64,000 nucleotides of DNA from Acidimicrobiia bacterium (GCA_022821985.1 JAJECP010000009.1:1-64000), one strand, 5' to 3'; counted from the first letter of the stretch, positions 7,894 through 15,922 are shown. The notes: generated by a model not told the origin, from the sequence alone. Numbers and translations: made by a program.

Positions 7894-8053
7894 CCAGCCT
7901 GTCCGAGATGGCGCTGCGGACAGGCATGGCCAGCCCCGTGTTCGCGGAGCGCATACGACGATCTCGGAGCGGAAACAATTCGAGACGTTCGTCGGCCCAA
8001 TGCCACAATGCACCTCGCAGTGGCTGGGTTGCCGAGCGAGACGAGGTGGGGCC

Positions 8054-10105
8054 GTGGCGCACGACGTGAGGATTGAGCAGGTCGAAGCGGGCGGTCAGAT
8101 CTACGACCAGGTCGTCGAACTCGGGGATGCGAACAGCTCGACGCTCGGGCAACTCCCATATGCCGTGTTCACGGAAGCAGCGGCCTCGGGCTGTCTGCTG
8201 GCGGCCATGCGGCGTGACGAGGTCATCGGCTATGCGTTGTTCGCGTTGCGCAAGCGGCGTCATGAGGTCTCGTTGACGCACTTGTGCGTCCGGAACGACG
8301 AGCGGCGATCCGGAGCGGCACGTCGATTGGTTGAAGAAATCACTCGACTTCACTCGGACCGACGAGGCATCCGGCTTCGATGTCGAGTTGATTACCCCGC
8401 CCACGACATGTGGCCTCGGCTCGGGTTCGAAGAACGGAATCGTCTCCGCGGGCGTAGCCGCGCCGGGCACATGCTGGCAGTTTGGTGGCGGCGGATCGCC
8501 GACTGGACGCTCTTCGACGTGCTAGCGGAGGTCTCGGAACCGGCGGTTGAAGACGACCTCATCGTGGCCGTACTCGACACAAATGTCGTGCTTGATGTGA
8601 GAGACGGACGCGACGAAAGTGCATCACGTGCGCTCATGGCCGACTGGCTAGTCGACCATGCGGAATTGGTGATCACAGCGGAGGTGTCCCGCGAGCTTCA
8701 AGCGTCCAAACGGCTCGCCGGCGCTGACTACGTGGACGCGGACCAGCACGAATTTCCTCAACTCGATTCTGCGGCTTCAGTGGTCAGTGACTTCTACACA
8801 ACGCTGCGTGGCGCCGACAGCCTGAGCGCCAACCAAGACGCCGATCTGCGGGTGGTGGCCGAGACCGTGGCCGGTGGAGCATCGCACCTCGTCACCAGAG
8901 ATGAAGCGCTGTTGCGGTCGGCTGACGAGATCGAGCGCCTCGTAGGGGTGCGGGTGCTCAGTCCAGCGAATTTCCTGCTCTCCATACAGGCGGAGAACGC
9001 CGACGGGTTCGAACCGCAACTCATCAAGACCTCGGGCTTCGCAATCCGTCGGCGTAGCAGCGTGCCGGACAACGCAGTCCTTGCCCGCTTCACCAACCAA
9101 GCGTGGGGCGAACGGGCTGCGGAGCTACGCGACCGGATCGCTGGTGCCGTTGGCGAGCCTGACGGCCGCCTCGAGGAAGTGACCGCCGCCGGCACGTTGT
9201 GGGCGCTCGCAGCGCATTGCACGGAGGCGAACACGTTGCGGGTGAACGTGCTGCGCTCCCTCGGGGACCGCAGGGCATACAGCGTGCTGCGCCAGCTCAT
9301 CCACGGGCTCCGACAGCGCGCCGTGGTCTACGGAGCGGCGAGCATCGAGATTGCCGATGCTGTGGGCGAGACGGTCGGACGAGCGCTCAGGGACGAGGGC
9401 TTCGGGAATTCTGAGGGCTTGTGGCGAGCGGAGGTGTCTCAGCTCGTCATTGGATGCGGTGATGCGCTGCCTGACGACCTCGGGCTTCCCGACCCGGGGG
9501 TCGAGCAGCCCTCACCGGCGCTGATCAGTCGCATAGAGCTGCAGCGCTGGCCCTTGAAGGTGTTCACCGGCGCAGTCCCGTGCCTTGTAGTACCGGTCCG
9601 GCCCGACTACGGCCGGACGCTGCTCGGCTATCGGGAAGCGCAGATGACGCTCATCGAGACCGCGCCCGAAGCGGCCAGCGCACGAGAGAATGCGTACTAC
9701 ATGGGCCGCCGGACCGGCTTGTCTGCGCCGGCACGAATTCTGTGGTGGGTCACCGGTGGAGGCCCCGAAGCGGGAGTGAGGGCGATGTCGTGGCTCGAAG
9801 ACGTAGACACAGGCACTCCAGAGCGCCTTCACCGCAGATACTCGAGGCGCGGCGTATTCGATCTCGACCAAGTCCGTCAATCCGCGACCAGCGGCGGTAG
9901 AGGTTCCCCCGCGGCGACCGTGCTTCTGTTCAGCCGGACTGATGTGTTCGACCACTGTGTCGACGCCGAGCGCGCCCGCGAGATTGCATCTGATGACATC
10001 TGGGAGCAGGGATTCGCCATCACGACGCGCTCTGTCAGCGAACGCACTGCTGAGGCGCTATACCGCGAGGGCATGGGACTGCCTCAACCCACCGCTCATG
10101 ACTGA
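8054..10105 (+). CDS. GNAT acetyltransferase - PIN nuclease - unknown domain fusion
   Basis: The 683-residue protein from the GTG at 8054 (GAGGTGG ribosome binding site at 8043-8049) has three parts. Residues 1-140 are a GNAT acetyltransferase with a degenerate acetyl-CoA loop (LCVRNDERRSGAARRLVEE) and a GFEERNR end. Residues about 168-310 are a PIN ribonuclease domain with acidic residues D175 (VLDTNVVLD), E210, D262/D264 and D283 (VTRDEALL). Residues 311-683 are unassigned; one stretch (ASIEIADAVGETVGRALRDEGF) could be a second diverged GNAT. The open frame extends upstream to 7838, but that part is relic sequence. The gene overlaps the ASCH gene by 8 bases, so the two are coupled. The role is probably toxin-like RNA cleavage with linked acetyl transfer; this is inference. 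Confidence 0.82.
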   Translation: MAHDVRIEQVEAGGQIYDQVVELGDANSSTLGQLPYAVFTEAAASGCLLAAMRRDEVIGYALFALRKRRHEVSLTHLCVRNDERRSGAARRLVEEITRLHSDRRGIRLRCRVDYPAHDMWPRLGFEERNRLRGRSRAGHMLAVWWRRIADWTLFDVLAEVSEPAVEDDLIVAVLDTNVVLDVRDGRDESASRALMADWLVDHAELVITAEVSRELQASKRLAGADYVDADQHEFPQLDSAASVVSDFYTTLRGADSLSANQDADLRVVAETVAGGASHLVTRDEALLRSADEIERLVGVRVLSPANFLLSIQAENADGFEPQLIKTSGFAIRRRSSVPDNAVLARFTNQAWGERAAELRDRIAGAVGEPDGRLEEVTAAGTLWALAAHCTEANTLRVNVLRSLGDRRAYSVLRQLIHGLRQRAVVYGAASIEIADAVGETVGRALRDEGFGNSEGLWRAEVSQLVIGCGDALPDDLGLPDPGVEQPSPALISRIELQRWPLKVFTGAVPCLVVPVRPDYGRTLLGYREAQMTLIETAPEAASARENAYYMGRRTGLSAPARILWWVTGGGPEAGVRAMSWLEDVDTGTPERLHRRYSRRGVFDLDQVRQSATSGGRGSPAATVLLFSRTDVFDHCVDAERAREIASDDIWEQGFAITTRSVSERTAEALYREGMGLPQPTAHD

Positions 10106-10535
10106 ACGCATGGTCGATCCCGCACGGGCGTTAGTGCTCTCACTGAAGCCGAGATTCGCCGAGGCGATCCTGGACGGCACCAAGACGGTCGAGGTACGAC
10201 GGGTTATGCCGCGCATCACCGTCCCGACGCTGGCGCTGCTGTACGCATCAGGCAGCGTCCGGGCGCTTGTCGGCACATGCGTCGTCCGAAGCGTCGTCAG
10301 GTACCCCGCCGACGAGTTGTGGCAGCTGCACGGCGCCGACACCGCTCTGTCGCGGACTGAATTCGACACCTACCTGCACGGCCGAGACTGCGGAGTGGCG
10401 CTGCTGCTGGAGCGCCCCGAGCCGCTGGCTGCACCTGTTCCGCTACACACGCTTCGACAGGCTCACGGCTTCCGCCCGCCCCAGAGCCTCGCCTATGTGT
10501 GCCACACCCAGCGAGAGCGACTGCTGGCTGCGTAG
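10098..10535 (+). CDS. ASCH-domain protein
   Basis: A 145-residue protein with the ASCH (PUA-like, RNA-binding) signature near its start: ALVLSLKPRFAEAILDGTKTVEVRR. Some ASCH proteins have ribonuclease or amidohydrolase activity on modified nucleosides; others bind RNA. The ATG at 10098 lies inside the end of the GNAT-PIN gene (8-base overlap, different frame), a typical sign of translational coupling, so the two products probably act together. A few tens of bases of its 3' end are also found as a relic at about 7687-7718. Confidence 0.82.
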   Translation: MTERMVDPARALVLSLKPRFAEAILDGTKTVEVRRVMPRITVPTLALLYASGSVRALVGTCVVRSVVRYPADELWQLHGADTALSRTEFDTYLHGRDCGVALLLERPEPLAAPVPLHTLRQAHGFRPPQSLAYVCHTQRERLLAA

Positions 10536-10587
10536 AAACCCGCGAGGCCGACAGCCGCGGCGGTGCTGGCGCTGTTCGGCCAGAAGC

Positions 10588-10791
10588 TCAGAACCCGCCG
10601 CCCTGATCCTGCACATGCACGTCGATCGGGCCCACGTCGGCGGGATCGACGTCGAGCATCATGGCGATGGCCTCACGAGCGGCCGCCGGCACCTCGTCGA
10701 GGTGCCTCGCTTGGGAGAAGACGCTCCGAAGCGACGGGACCGTGATCGCCCACCACTCGCCAGACCGCACGACCTCGACGCCATGTCCCAT
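10588..10791 (-). CDS. Small HicB-like antitoxin (second copy type)
   Basis: 67 residues from the ATG at 10791. It resembles HicB-like antitoxin folds: VEVVRSGEWWAITVPSL, then SQARHLDEVPAAAREAIAMMLDVDPADV. It lacks a DNA-binding tail and no HicA toxin is next to it. The N-terminus is slightly short for the family, and the frame runs further upstream through non-family sequence, so the true start is uncertain. It lies 79 bases downstream of the larger HicB-like gene on the same strand. Confidence 0.65.
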   Translation of the reverse strand: MGHGVEVVRSGEWWAITVPSLRSVFSQARHLDEVPAAAREAIAMMLDVDPADVGPIDVHVQDQGGGF

Positions 10792-10870
10792 GGGGGACTG
10801 AGCGTATGCCGTCCAGCGGGAAGCACGCTGCTCGCGCGAATTCGCTTTGCGCGGAACAGTCCGGCCCGCG

Positions 10871-11215
10871 TCAGCCAGCGAGCGCCGCTTGAGGAGTCGG
10901 GATCTCGACTTCGACCGTTTCGAATTGGGTCGGCACGGTCTCGGCATCACCGCCGAACTCGGCGTAGGAGTTGAGCACGTCCTCGGGAACGGGCCCACTG
11001 TGGTGCGCAATGGCATCGTCGATGTCCGTGGTCGGCGGCGGGGGCAGCTCGCCATCCGCCATCAGGGCTTCGAGATGGAAGGCGAGCGCCTCCTGGATCA
11101 TCTCCAGCGCTTCTTCCCGGGTCTTGCCGGTGCTGACGCAGCCTGGGACATCGGGCACGCAGACGCTGAACTTGTTCGGCAGCTCCTCGAGCGTGACCGC
11201 GTAGGTCAACTTCAT
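10871..11215 (-). CDS. hicB: HicB-like antitoxin
   Basis: 114 residues with a typical HicB partial RNase H-like fold: YAVTLEELPNKFSVCVPDVPGCVSTGKTREEALEMIQEALAFHLEAL. An acidic, Pro-rich C-terminal tail (FETVEVEIPTPQAALAG) follows. It normally binds and inhibits a HicA mRNA interferase. The ATG at 11215 is preceded by GGAGG at 7-8 bases spacing. A frame ending in a HicA-like C-terminus overlaps the start by 4 bases (ATGA), but no complete HicA is visible, so this antitoxin appears to be an orphan. Confidence 0.82.
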   Translation of the reverse strand: MKLTYAVTLEELPNKFSVCVPDVPGCVSTGKTREEALEMIQEALAFHLEALMADGELPPPPTTDIDDAIAHHSGPVPEDVLNSYAEFGGDAETVPTQFETVEVEIPTPQAALAG

Positions 11216-11283
11216 CGGATTCGCCTCCTCAGACCCGCTTGAGTCAAGATGCTCGCCCAGAGCTTCGGGCCTACATTCTCGCC
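11212..11283 (-). pseudogene. Probable C-terminal relic of a HicA toxin gene
   Basis: The 23 residues before the stop at 11212 read GENVGPKLWASILTQAGL plus RRRIR. They resemble the end of HicA proteins (GE-x-x-GP-x-L-x-x-IL-x-x-AGL) and overlap the HicB start by 4 bases, as in hicAB operons. The expected upstream GSHH-containing RNA-binding part is not present in any frame of the 200 bases before it. Confidence 0.4.
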
Positions 11284-11360
11284 CCGTCCGACCGACCGAG
11301 GCAGGTACTTGGCGGTACTCTCAAGGCATAACACCCTGTGCGCTTCGTCGTCCAGGACCC

Positions 11361-11385
11361 GAGGTCCCTCCTTGTGAGGGGCCTC
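11361..11385. other. Hairpin, 10-bp stem, possible terminator
   Basis: GAGGTCCCTC and GAGGGGCCTC separated by CTTGT, with one G-U pair. No clear T-run follows on either strand. It sits in the 272-base gap between the DUF433-like gene and the hicB-like gene, so it could attenuate transcription between them. Confidence 0.35.
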
Positions 11386-11487
11386 TGTCATTTCCGGACG
11401 GCCGGTCGGATCACGGCCAGTGCACGCTTGGAGGCGGCGATGGGTCGGCAGCGGTCGACGGCGGGTACATCTCGTCAATCGGCGCCT

Positions 11488-11784
11488 TCACGGGGAGAGC
11501 CGACGTTCACGGCGTTCAGCGAGCGCCCGCAATTCTTCGGCAGCCCGGGCGTCGGCAGCGATGCGATCGTCGATCTCACCGGGGAACGTGGCGTAGTAGT
11601 CGGCCGCCAGATCGATCAGTTCGGATGCCAGGCCCGTTTCCTCGGCGACAAGACTGACCGGATCATCTTCGGCGCTGTGCCGCTTGAGGTCGCGCACGAT
11701 CTCCCACACGTCGGGCCCTCTGGCCAGCCCGGCGCGACGCCCGGTCGGCCCGTCACGAGACACGATGCCGGGAAACCGTCTCAT
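11488..11784 (-). CDS. DUF433-like antitoxin (VapB/DUF5615 partner type)
   Basis: 98 residues starting MRRFPGIVSRDGPTGRRAGLARGPDVWEIVRDL. A small HTH-like segment follows (SLVAEETGLASELIDLAADYYATFP), then an Arg/Glu-rich tail. Related antitoxins are usually followed by a PIN-type DUF5615 toxin, which is absent here; the next 200 bases hold only a hairpin and a HicA-like relic. The ATG at 11784 has GAAGGG six bases upstream. A GTG nine codons earlier (11811) is a weaker alternative. Confidence 0.62.
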   Translation of the reverse strand: MRRFPGIVSRDGPTGRRAGLARGPDVWEIVRDLKRHSAEDDPVSLVAEETGLASELIDLAADYYATFPGEIDDRIAADARAAEELRALAERRERRLSP

Positions 11785-11851
11785 CTTGAGCCCTTCGTCG
11801 ATCAGGATCACAGCCGGCGTCGCTCGAGGGGTCGAGTTCGCGACTTTGCAA

Positions 11852-11894
11852 GGCTTATAGGGCTTTTGGTTTCAGAACAAAAGCCCTATAAGCC
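11852..11894. repeat. Perfect 17-bp inverted repeat with 9-base loop
   Basis: GGCTTATAGGGCTTTTG (11852-11868), loop GTTTCAGAA, then the exact complement CAAAAGCCCTATAAGCC (11878-11894). It is clearly AT-richer than the surroundings. It lies 68 bases upstream of the antitoxin start on the minus strand and 121 bases upstream of the phosphoesterase on the plus strand. No T-run follows on either side, so it is more likely an operator, a recombination site or a structured RNA than a terminator. Confidence 0.8.
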
Positions 11895-12014
11895 GTGAAA
11901 TGCGCCACTTGGAGAACCGGCCCGTTGCCGTGGTCTCGCTGCCCTTGCGTCGCGTCAAGCAACCGCCTCGCGAGCTGCCCCGCGGGCGCGACTGTGACAC
12001 CCTGCTGAGGCGGG

Positions 12015-13232
12015 GTGGTGCGGCCGGTGCTTCTGAACTACTACTGCATTGCGGCGGCCGTGCTGGTGGGGGCTGTTGCGGGCGGCTTGGCGGTGCGGTG
12101 GCTGCGTGCTGCGGGCCTGGGCGTGGGCGGCTGGCGGGTGGTGGGGCGTGCTGCGGGCGTGGGATTCGTGGGCACGGTGGTGCTGGCTGCCGGGGGGCTG
12201 CTCATCACCGGGGTGGACGGGTTCACGCTGATCCATGTGGCCTATGTGGTGGGGACCGTGGGGGTGCCGCTGGCCGGCGGGATCGTGCTGGTGGGGGCCC
12301 GGGGTCAGGCTCGGCCGCGGGTGGTCACTGCGGTGTGTGTGCTGGCGCTGGCTGCCGTTCCGGTCGGCGTCTATGCGACCTATGTGGAGCCGTTCTGGCT
12401 GAAGGTGGACCGGGTGGAGCTGGCGGTGCCGGCGATGCTGGCGGTGGAGGCGGCGGACGGCGTCGATGGGGTCGGCGGTGTGGACGGGGTGGACGGCGTC
12501 GATGAGCGGATCCGGATCGGCGTGCTGGCCGACCTGCAGACCACCGGCGTCGGCGACTACGAGCGGGATGCGGTGGAGCGTCTGCTGGGGTTCGGGCCCG
12601 ATGTGGTGGTGCTGCCCGGCGATCTGTACCAGTTCGACGCTGCTGTGTTCGACGAGCGGGCGCCGGGGTTTGCTCGGCTGATCGAGCGGATCGTCGGGGA
12701 GGTGCCGCACGTGTACCTGGTGAGCGGCAACACCGACACCGTGGCGGGGCTGCGGCGGATCGTCGGGGGGTCGGGCGCACGGGTGCTCGACAACGAGATC
12801 GACACGTTCGAAGTGCGGGGCGTGCCGGTGAGGGTGGGCGGCACGACGCTGTTCGGCGACGAGGCGGCGGCTCGGCGGATGGCGGCGCGGCTGGTGGGGC
12901 CGGACGGGGACGATCGGGGCAGGGTGCGGATCCTGATCGGGCACAAGCCGGACGCCATCGAGCTGGTGCGAGCGACGCCGGTCGATCTCGTGATTGCCGG
13001 CCACACCCACGGCGGGCAGGTGTCGTTGCCGTTGTTGGGGCCTCCGTTGACGCTGTCGAACGTGCCTCGGCACATTGCGGCCGGCGGGCTGCATGAGCTG
13101 CACGGCACGCCGATCTATGTGTCGACCGGCGTGGGGCGTGAGCGAGGCAACGCCCCGCAGCTGCGATTGGGTGTGCGGCCGTCGATCGGGATCATCGACC
13201 TGGTGCCCAGCGGCGGTGGCGGGCTTGGGTGA
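12015..13232 (+). CDS. Membrane-anchored calcineurin-like metallophosphoesterase, altered metal site
   Basis: 405 residues. The first 125 form about four hydrophobic segments. A low-complexity hinge (GVDGVGGVDGVDGVDE, 149-164) leads to a YkuE-type phosphoesterase domain. Motifs are LADLQ (D173, Q175), VLPGDLYQ (D203), VSGNTD (N239), ILIGHKPD (H310) and IAGHTHGGQ (H330, H332). Canonical enzymes have DxH in the first motif and GNH[DE] in the third. Here Gln replaces the metal-binding His and Thr replaces the catalytic His. It may therefore have reduced or different activity; membrane relatives act on lipid-linked or cell-wall phosphates. GTG start with weak leader; an adjacent GTG at 12018 is possible. 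Confidence 0.82.
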   Translation: MVRPVLLNYYCIAAAVLVGAVAGGLAVRWLRAAGLGVGGWRVVGRAAGVGFVGTVVLAAGGLLITGVDGFTLIHVAYVVGTVGVPLAGGIVLVGARGQARPRVVTAVCVLALAAVPVGVYATYVEPFWLKVDRVELAVPAMLAVEAADGVDGVGGVDGVDGVDERIRIGVLADLQTTGVGDYERDAVERLLGFGPDVVVLPGDLYQFDAAVFDERAPGFARLIERIVGEVPHVYLVSGNTDTVAGLRRIVGGSGARVLDNEIDTFEVRGVPVRVGGTTLFGDEAAARRMAARLVGPDGDDRGRVRILIGHKPDAIELVRATPVDLVIAGHTHGGQVSLPLLGPPLTLSNVPRHIAAGGLHELHGTPIYVSTGVGRERGNAPQLRLGVRPSIGIIDLVPSGGGGLG

Positions 13233-13450
13233 GCTGCGGCGGATGTCCGTCGGCGAACGGCCGCCGGCGATCATCTGCGGTGCCGCCTCAGCGCCGTTGG
13301 AGGCAGAGAGAGCGGCGCCTCCGGCGGGATTGGCCTGCTCGCAGGGATAGCTGGCTTTCACGACACGATGCTGGCGGCGGCGAGCGGGAGGCGTCGAACC
13401 GGCCAGCGGCTCATTCCGACTCCGCTGCGGCTGCACGCTTCCCGATACGT

Positions 13451-13478
13451 GTCACACCCCGTTCGTACGGTTGTTCCC
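13451..13478 (+). promoter_or_regulatory. Conserved leader box of the HNH endonuclease gene
   Basis: GTACGGTTGTTC (13465-13476) lies directly before the ATG at 13479 and recurs, as TACGGTTGTTC, in the relic copy at 7855-7865. Its GTAC-N4-GTTC form is one base from GAAC-N4-GTTC, the core of Gram-positive LexA boxes. 13E12-type HNH genes of mycobacteria are known to be LexA/SOS controlled. The match is imperfect, so an SOS box is only a suggestion. Confidence 0.35.
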
Positions 13479-14903
13479 ATGTTGAGGGATGGTTCTGAGG
13501 CGACGAGGCGCAGCGACGACGCCGGCGCTCTCGGCGCTGATGCCAGCCACCCCAACACCGAACGCAGCGCTGCGGTCACCCACGCCAGTCCCGCCGGCGA
13601 CCAACGAGCCAGCGGTGGCCTGGCCACCCCTCACCCGTCCGGTCCGCTGTCACTGATCCGGTTGAGCGCTGCGGCGCTGGCGGGGCTCGGGCGCGGCGAG
13701 CTGTTGAGCGTGCTGAGCGACATCGAGCGGCTGACGAATCGGTTGGCTGGGTATCGGGCCGAGGTGCTGGGCGCGCTTGAGGTGCTGAACGAGTCGGGTG
13801 TGGCGCCCGATGCGAGCCCGCATCTGTCGCTGCGCGACGCGGCGGGGGTGTCCGAGCGTGACGCCCGCCGGATGCTTCGTGCAGCGGAGAAGACTCGCGA
13901 GCACGAAACCGTGCTGGAGGCACTGTCAGACGGCGACATCAACGCCGCACAGGCCGAGACGCTGTGCGATGCACGTGTGCCCGACCCGGTGCGAGCCGAA
14001 CTGGTCGCGGCCGCCGCCGGCGAAGACACCGACGCCACCCGCCTCCGGGTGCAACGCGCCGAAGCCGAACACTCAGTCGAGACCTCGATGGAACGCTTTG
14101 AGCGTCAGCGGGCGGCCCGTGGCGCGGGGTGGCGGCGAGATCACGAGGGGATGCTGCGGCTGTGGGCCAAGTTCGACCCCGACACCGGCGCTCACGTCGA
14201 GGCGGCGCTCGAGGCGCTGTGCCGCGAGTACTGGATCGACGACAAGCAAGTGCGCAACGGGCGGCGCACCCCTGCCCAGCGAGATGCCGACGTGCTCGCG
14301 TATGCGCTGGCAGGCCTCACCTACACCGACGCCGATGCTGCGGCCGTCCGCCGGCTGCACGCCCGCGCCAGTGCCCGCAGCGACAATCTGCCGGACGAAG
14401 CCCATGACCCGTCGAGGCAGCTGCCGCCGGCGCAGATCAGCGTGCTGATCGGTCTCGATGCGCTTCGAGGGCAAACCGATGAGATGGGCCTGACCGATGC
14501 CGGGGTCGAACTGCCGCCCGAGGTCGTGCGGCGCATGGCCTGCGATGCGGAGATCATCCCCATCATCCTGGGCACCCCAGGCGGCTCAGCCGACGCCGGT
14601 CGGTCCCGCCGCACGGTGTCACTGCGGCTGCGGCGCCTTCTCGTTGCGCGCGACCGCCATTGCCGCTGGCCCGGCTGTCACGAACCGCCGTCACGCTGCG
14701 ATGCGCACCACGTCTGGCACTGGATCGACGGAGGGCCGACCAACTTGGACAATCTCGTGCTGCTGTGCCACCGGCACCACCACTTCCTTCACCAGCACGG
14801 CTACCGGATGGTCCCACAGCCCGACGGCACATGGGCCACCGTCCAAGAATCAGACCCCAAACCCACTCCACGTCGAGGCAAGCGACAAGCCCGAGCTCCC
14901 TAG
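13479..14903 (+). CDS. DUF222 / 13E12-repeat-type HNH endonuclease
   Basis: 474 residues. A DUF222 helical region covers about 45-340. A C-terminal HNH nuclease follows with RHCRWPGCHEPPSRCDAHHVWHWIDGG, then NLDNLVLLCHRHHHFLH. The paired CxxC-like cysteines and HH…N…H residues are complete, so it can be active. These genes occur in multiple copies in actinomycete genomes, often in mobile regions, with unknown biological role. The frame continues upstream to 13368, but the ATG at 13479 is supported by the duplicate leader at 7841-7893, which carries the corresponding start. Confidence 0.88.
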   Translation: MLRDGSEATRRSDDAGALGADASHPNTERSAAVTHASPAGDQRASGGLATPHPSGPLSLIRLSAAALAGLGRGELLSVLSDIERLTNRLAGYRAEVLGALEVLNESGVAPDASPHLSLRDAAGVSERDARRMLRAAEKTREHETVLEALSDGDINAAQAETLCDARVPDPVRAELVAAAAGEDTDATRLRVQRAEAEHSVETSMERFERQRAARGAGWRRDHEGMLRLWAKFDPDTGAHVEAALEALCREYWIDDKQVRNGRRTPAQRDADVLAYALAGLTYTDADAAAVRRLHARASARSDNLPDEAHDPSRQLPPAQISVLIGLDALRGQTDEMGLTDAGVELPPEVVRRMACDAEIIPIILGTPGGSADAGRSRRTVSLRLRRLLVARDRHCRWPGCHEPPSRCDAHHVWHWIDGGPTNLDNLVLLCHRHHHFLHQHGYRMVPQPDGTWATVQESDPKPTPRRGKRQARAP

Positions 14904-15019
14904 GACTGGCGTGGGCCGCCGGGCCCCGCCGATGATCGCCCTGCGAGCCGTGCAGTTCAGCGCAGTGACACCCCGAGTCCGGTGGCCCAGGGCCAGCAGT
15001 ACATTTCGAGGGAGTCCCC

Positions 15020-15092
15020 GCCCTCGTAGCTCAGGGGATAGAGCGTCGGTTTCCTAAACCGTGCGTCGCAGGTTCGAATCCTGCCGAGGGCG
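15020..15092 (+). tRNA. tRNA-Arg (anticodon CCT)
   Basis: Cloverleaf can be read directly. The acceptor is GCCCTCG / CGAGGGC, the D arm GCTC…GAGC, the anticodon loop TTCCTAA (CCT at 15053-15055) and the T arm GCAGG-TTCGAAT-CCTGC, with discriminator G. CCA is not encoded. It reads AGG codons. It marks the boundary between the accessory region and the metabolic region, but no repeat of its 3' end was seen in the window. Confidence 0.95.
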
Positions 15093-15106
15093 CATGGACG
15101 GCCGGT

Positions 15107-15853
15107 TCAGGCGAGAAGCGTGTTCAGGGTCGAGGTGAGAATGGTATTGGTCTCGGCGGCGGACAGGCCGCTGTGGCGGCGGAGGTAGTCGATCGAGTCG
15201 AGCTGGGTCAGCAGGTCGCCTGCCGCGAGCACTGCGTCGCCGTCTGCAGCTGTGCCTGACGTCGGCGTATCGGTCTCAGGCCGAGGCGAGCGCGACGCCG
15301 ACTCGGGGGCGTCGGTCCCCGAGTCAGGCGTGCGGGCTTCGAGTTCGGGGGCGAACTGCAGCTTGAACTGCTGACGCATCTCGTCGCGGGCCGTGGCGAG
15401 CTGCTCGCCGATACGGGGCAGCCGGTGGGCATGCGCCAGGGTCGCCCGGTATTCCGGACCGATCGAGTCGTACAAGCGCAGGCGCATCGTCACGAAGTCG
15501 TCGATGCGGCCCTCCAGCGGACCCTGGCCGATGGCGTGCAAGCGTGTGAGGGGAGCGGTGCGCTCACGGTTGCGCCTGATCGTGGCTTCGAGCAGCTCGC
15601 CCGGATCGGCGAAGTACCGGTACAGCGAGCGCAACGAAAGTCCTGATCGGGCCGCCGCTTGCTCCATGGTTGGGAACAGCGACTCCTCGGCGAACATCTC
15701 GAGCACCACGTCGAGCACCGCGTTGATGTTGCGCTCCCGCCGAGCCACCCGGCCATCCGCCGGCGTCGCATCATCAGGCGGAGGGCCAGCCTCCACACCC
15801 GGTGGCACCCGATCAGTCACTGATGCACGCACCCGCTTCTGACGCCCAGCCAT
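15107..15853 (-). CDS. TetR-family transcriptional regulator
   Basis: About 248 residues from the ATG at 15853. The N-terminal HTH is visible: AVLDVVLEMFAEESLFPTMEQAAARSGLSLRSLYRYFADPGELLEAT. The C-terminal ligand domain contains a disordered Thr/Pro/Ser-rich insert (RTPDSGTDAPESASRS…) that is unusual for the family. The frame is open for 20 more codons upstream, with no reason to use them. It lies 69 bases downstream of the sulfatase fusion gene on the same strand, so it may control that gene. Confidence 0.82.
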   Translation of the reverse strand: MAGRQKRVRASVTDRVPPGVEAGPPPDDATPADGRVARRERNINAVLDVVLEMFAEESLFPTMEQAAARSGLSLRSLYRYFADPGELLEATIRRNRERTAPLTRLHAIGQGPLEGRIDDFVTMRLRLYDSIGPEYRATLAHAHRLPRIGEQLATARDEMRQQFKLQFAPELEARTPDSGTDAPESASRSPRPETDTPTSGTAADGDAVLAAGDLLTQLDSIDYLRRHSGLSAAETNTILTSTLNTLLA

Positions 15854-15922
15854 CTGCAGTCGCCTCGGCGCCGGGCGTAACGGATGACGCGCCACCTCGG
15901 GGGCCGGCCGCATCCCGGTCAG

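Larger units (their letters stand above)
7441..8053. other. Non-coding junkyard of duplicated gene ends between small gene and GNAT-PIN gene
   Basis: No intact gene in 613 bases. It holds tandem hairpins (7551-7594), a short copy of the ASCH gene's 3' end (about 7687-7718), a copy of the HicB gene's last 20 codons (7732-7791) and a copy of the 5' end of the HNH gene with its upstream sequence (about 7841-7893). Each matches an intact gene between 10.1 and 13.5 kb. Confidence 0.6.

Noticed and set aside
12454..12510. Short tandem repeats as a possible CRISPR or regulatory repeat
   Set aside because: The repeats are codons of a GVD-rich hinge inside the phosphoesterase gene; there are no spacers.
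15020..15092. tRNA-Arg as the attachment site of the left-hand island
   Set aside because: No repeat of the tRNA 3' end was seen to the left, and the 3' end faces the metabolic region rather than the island.
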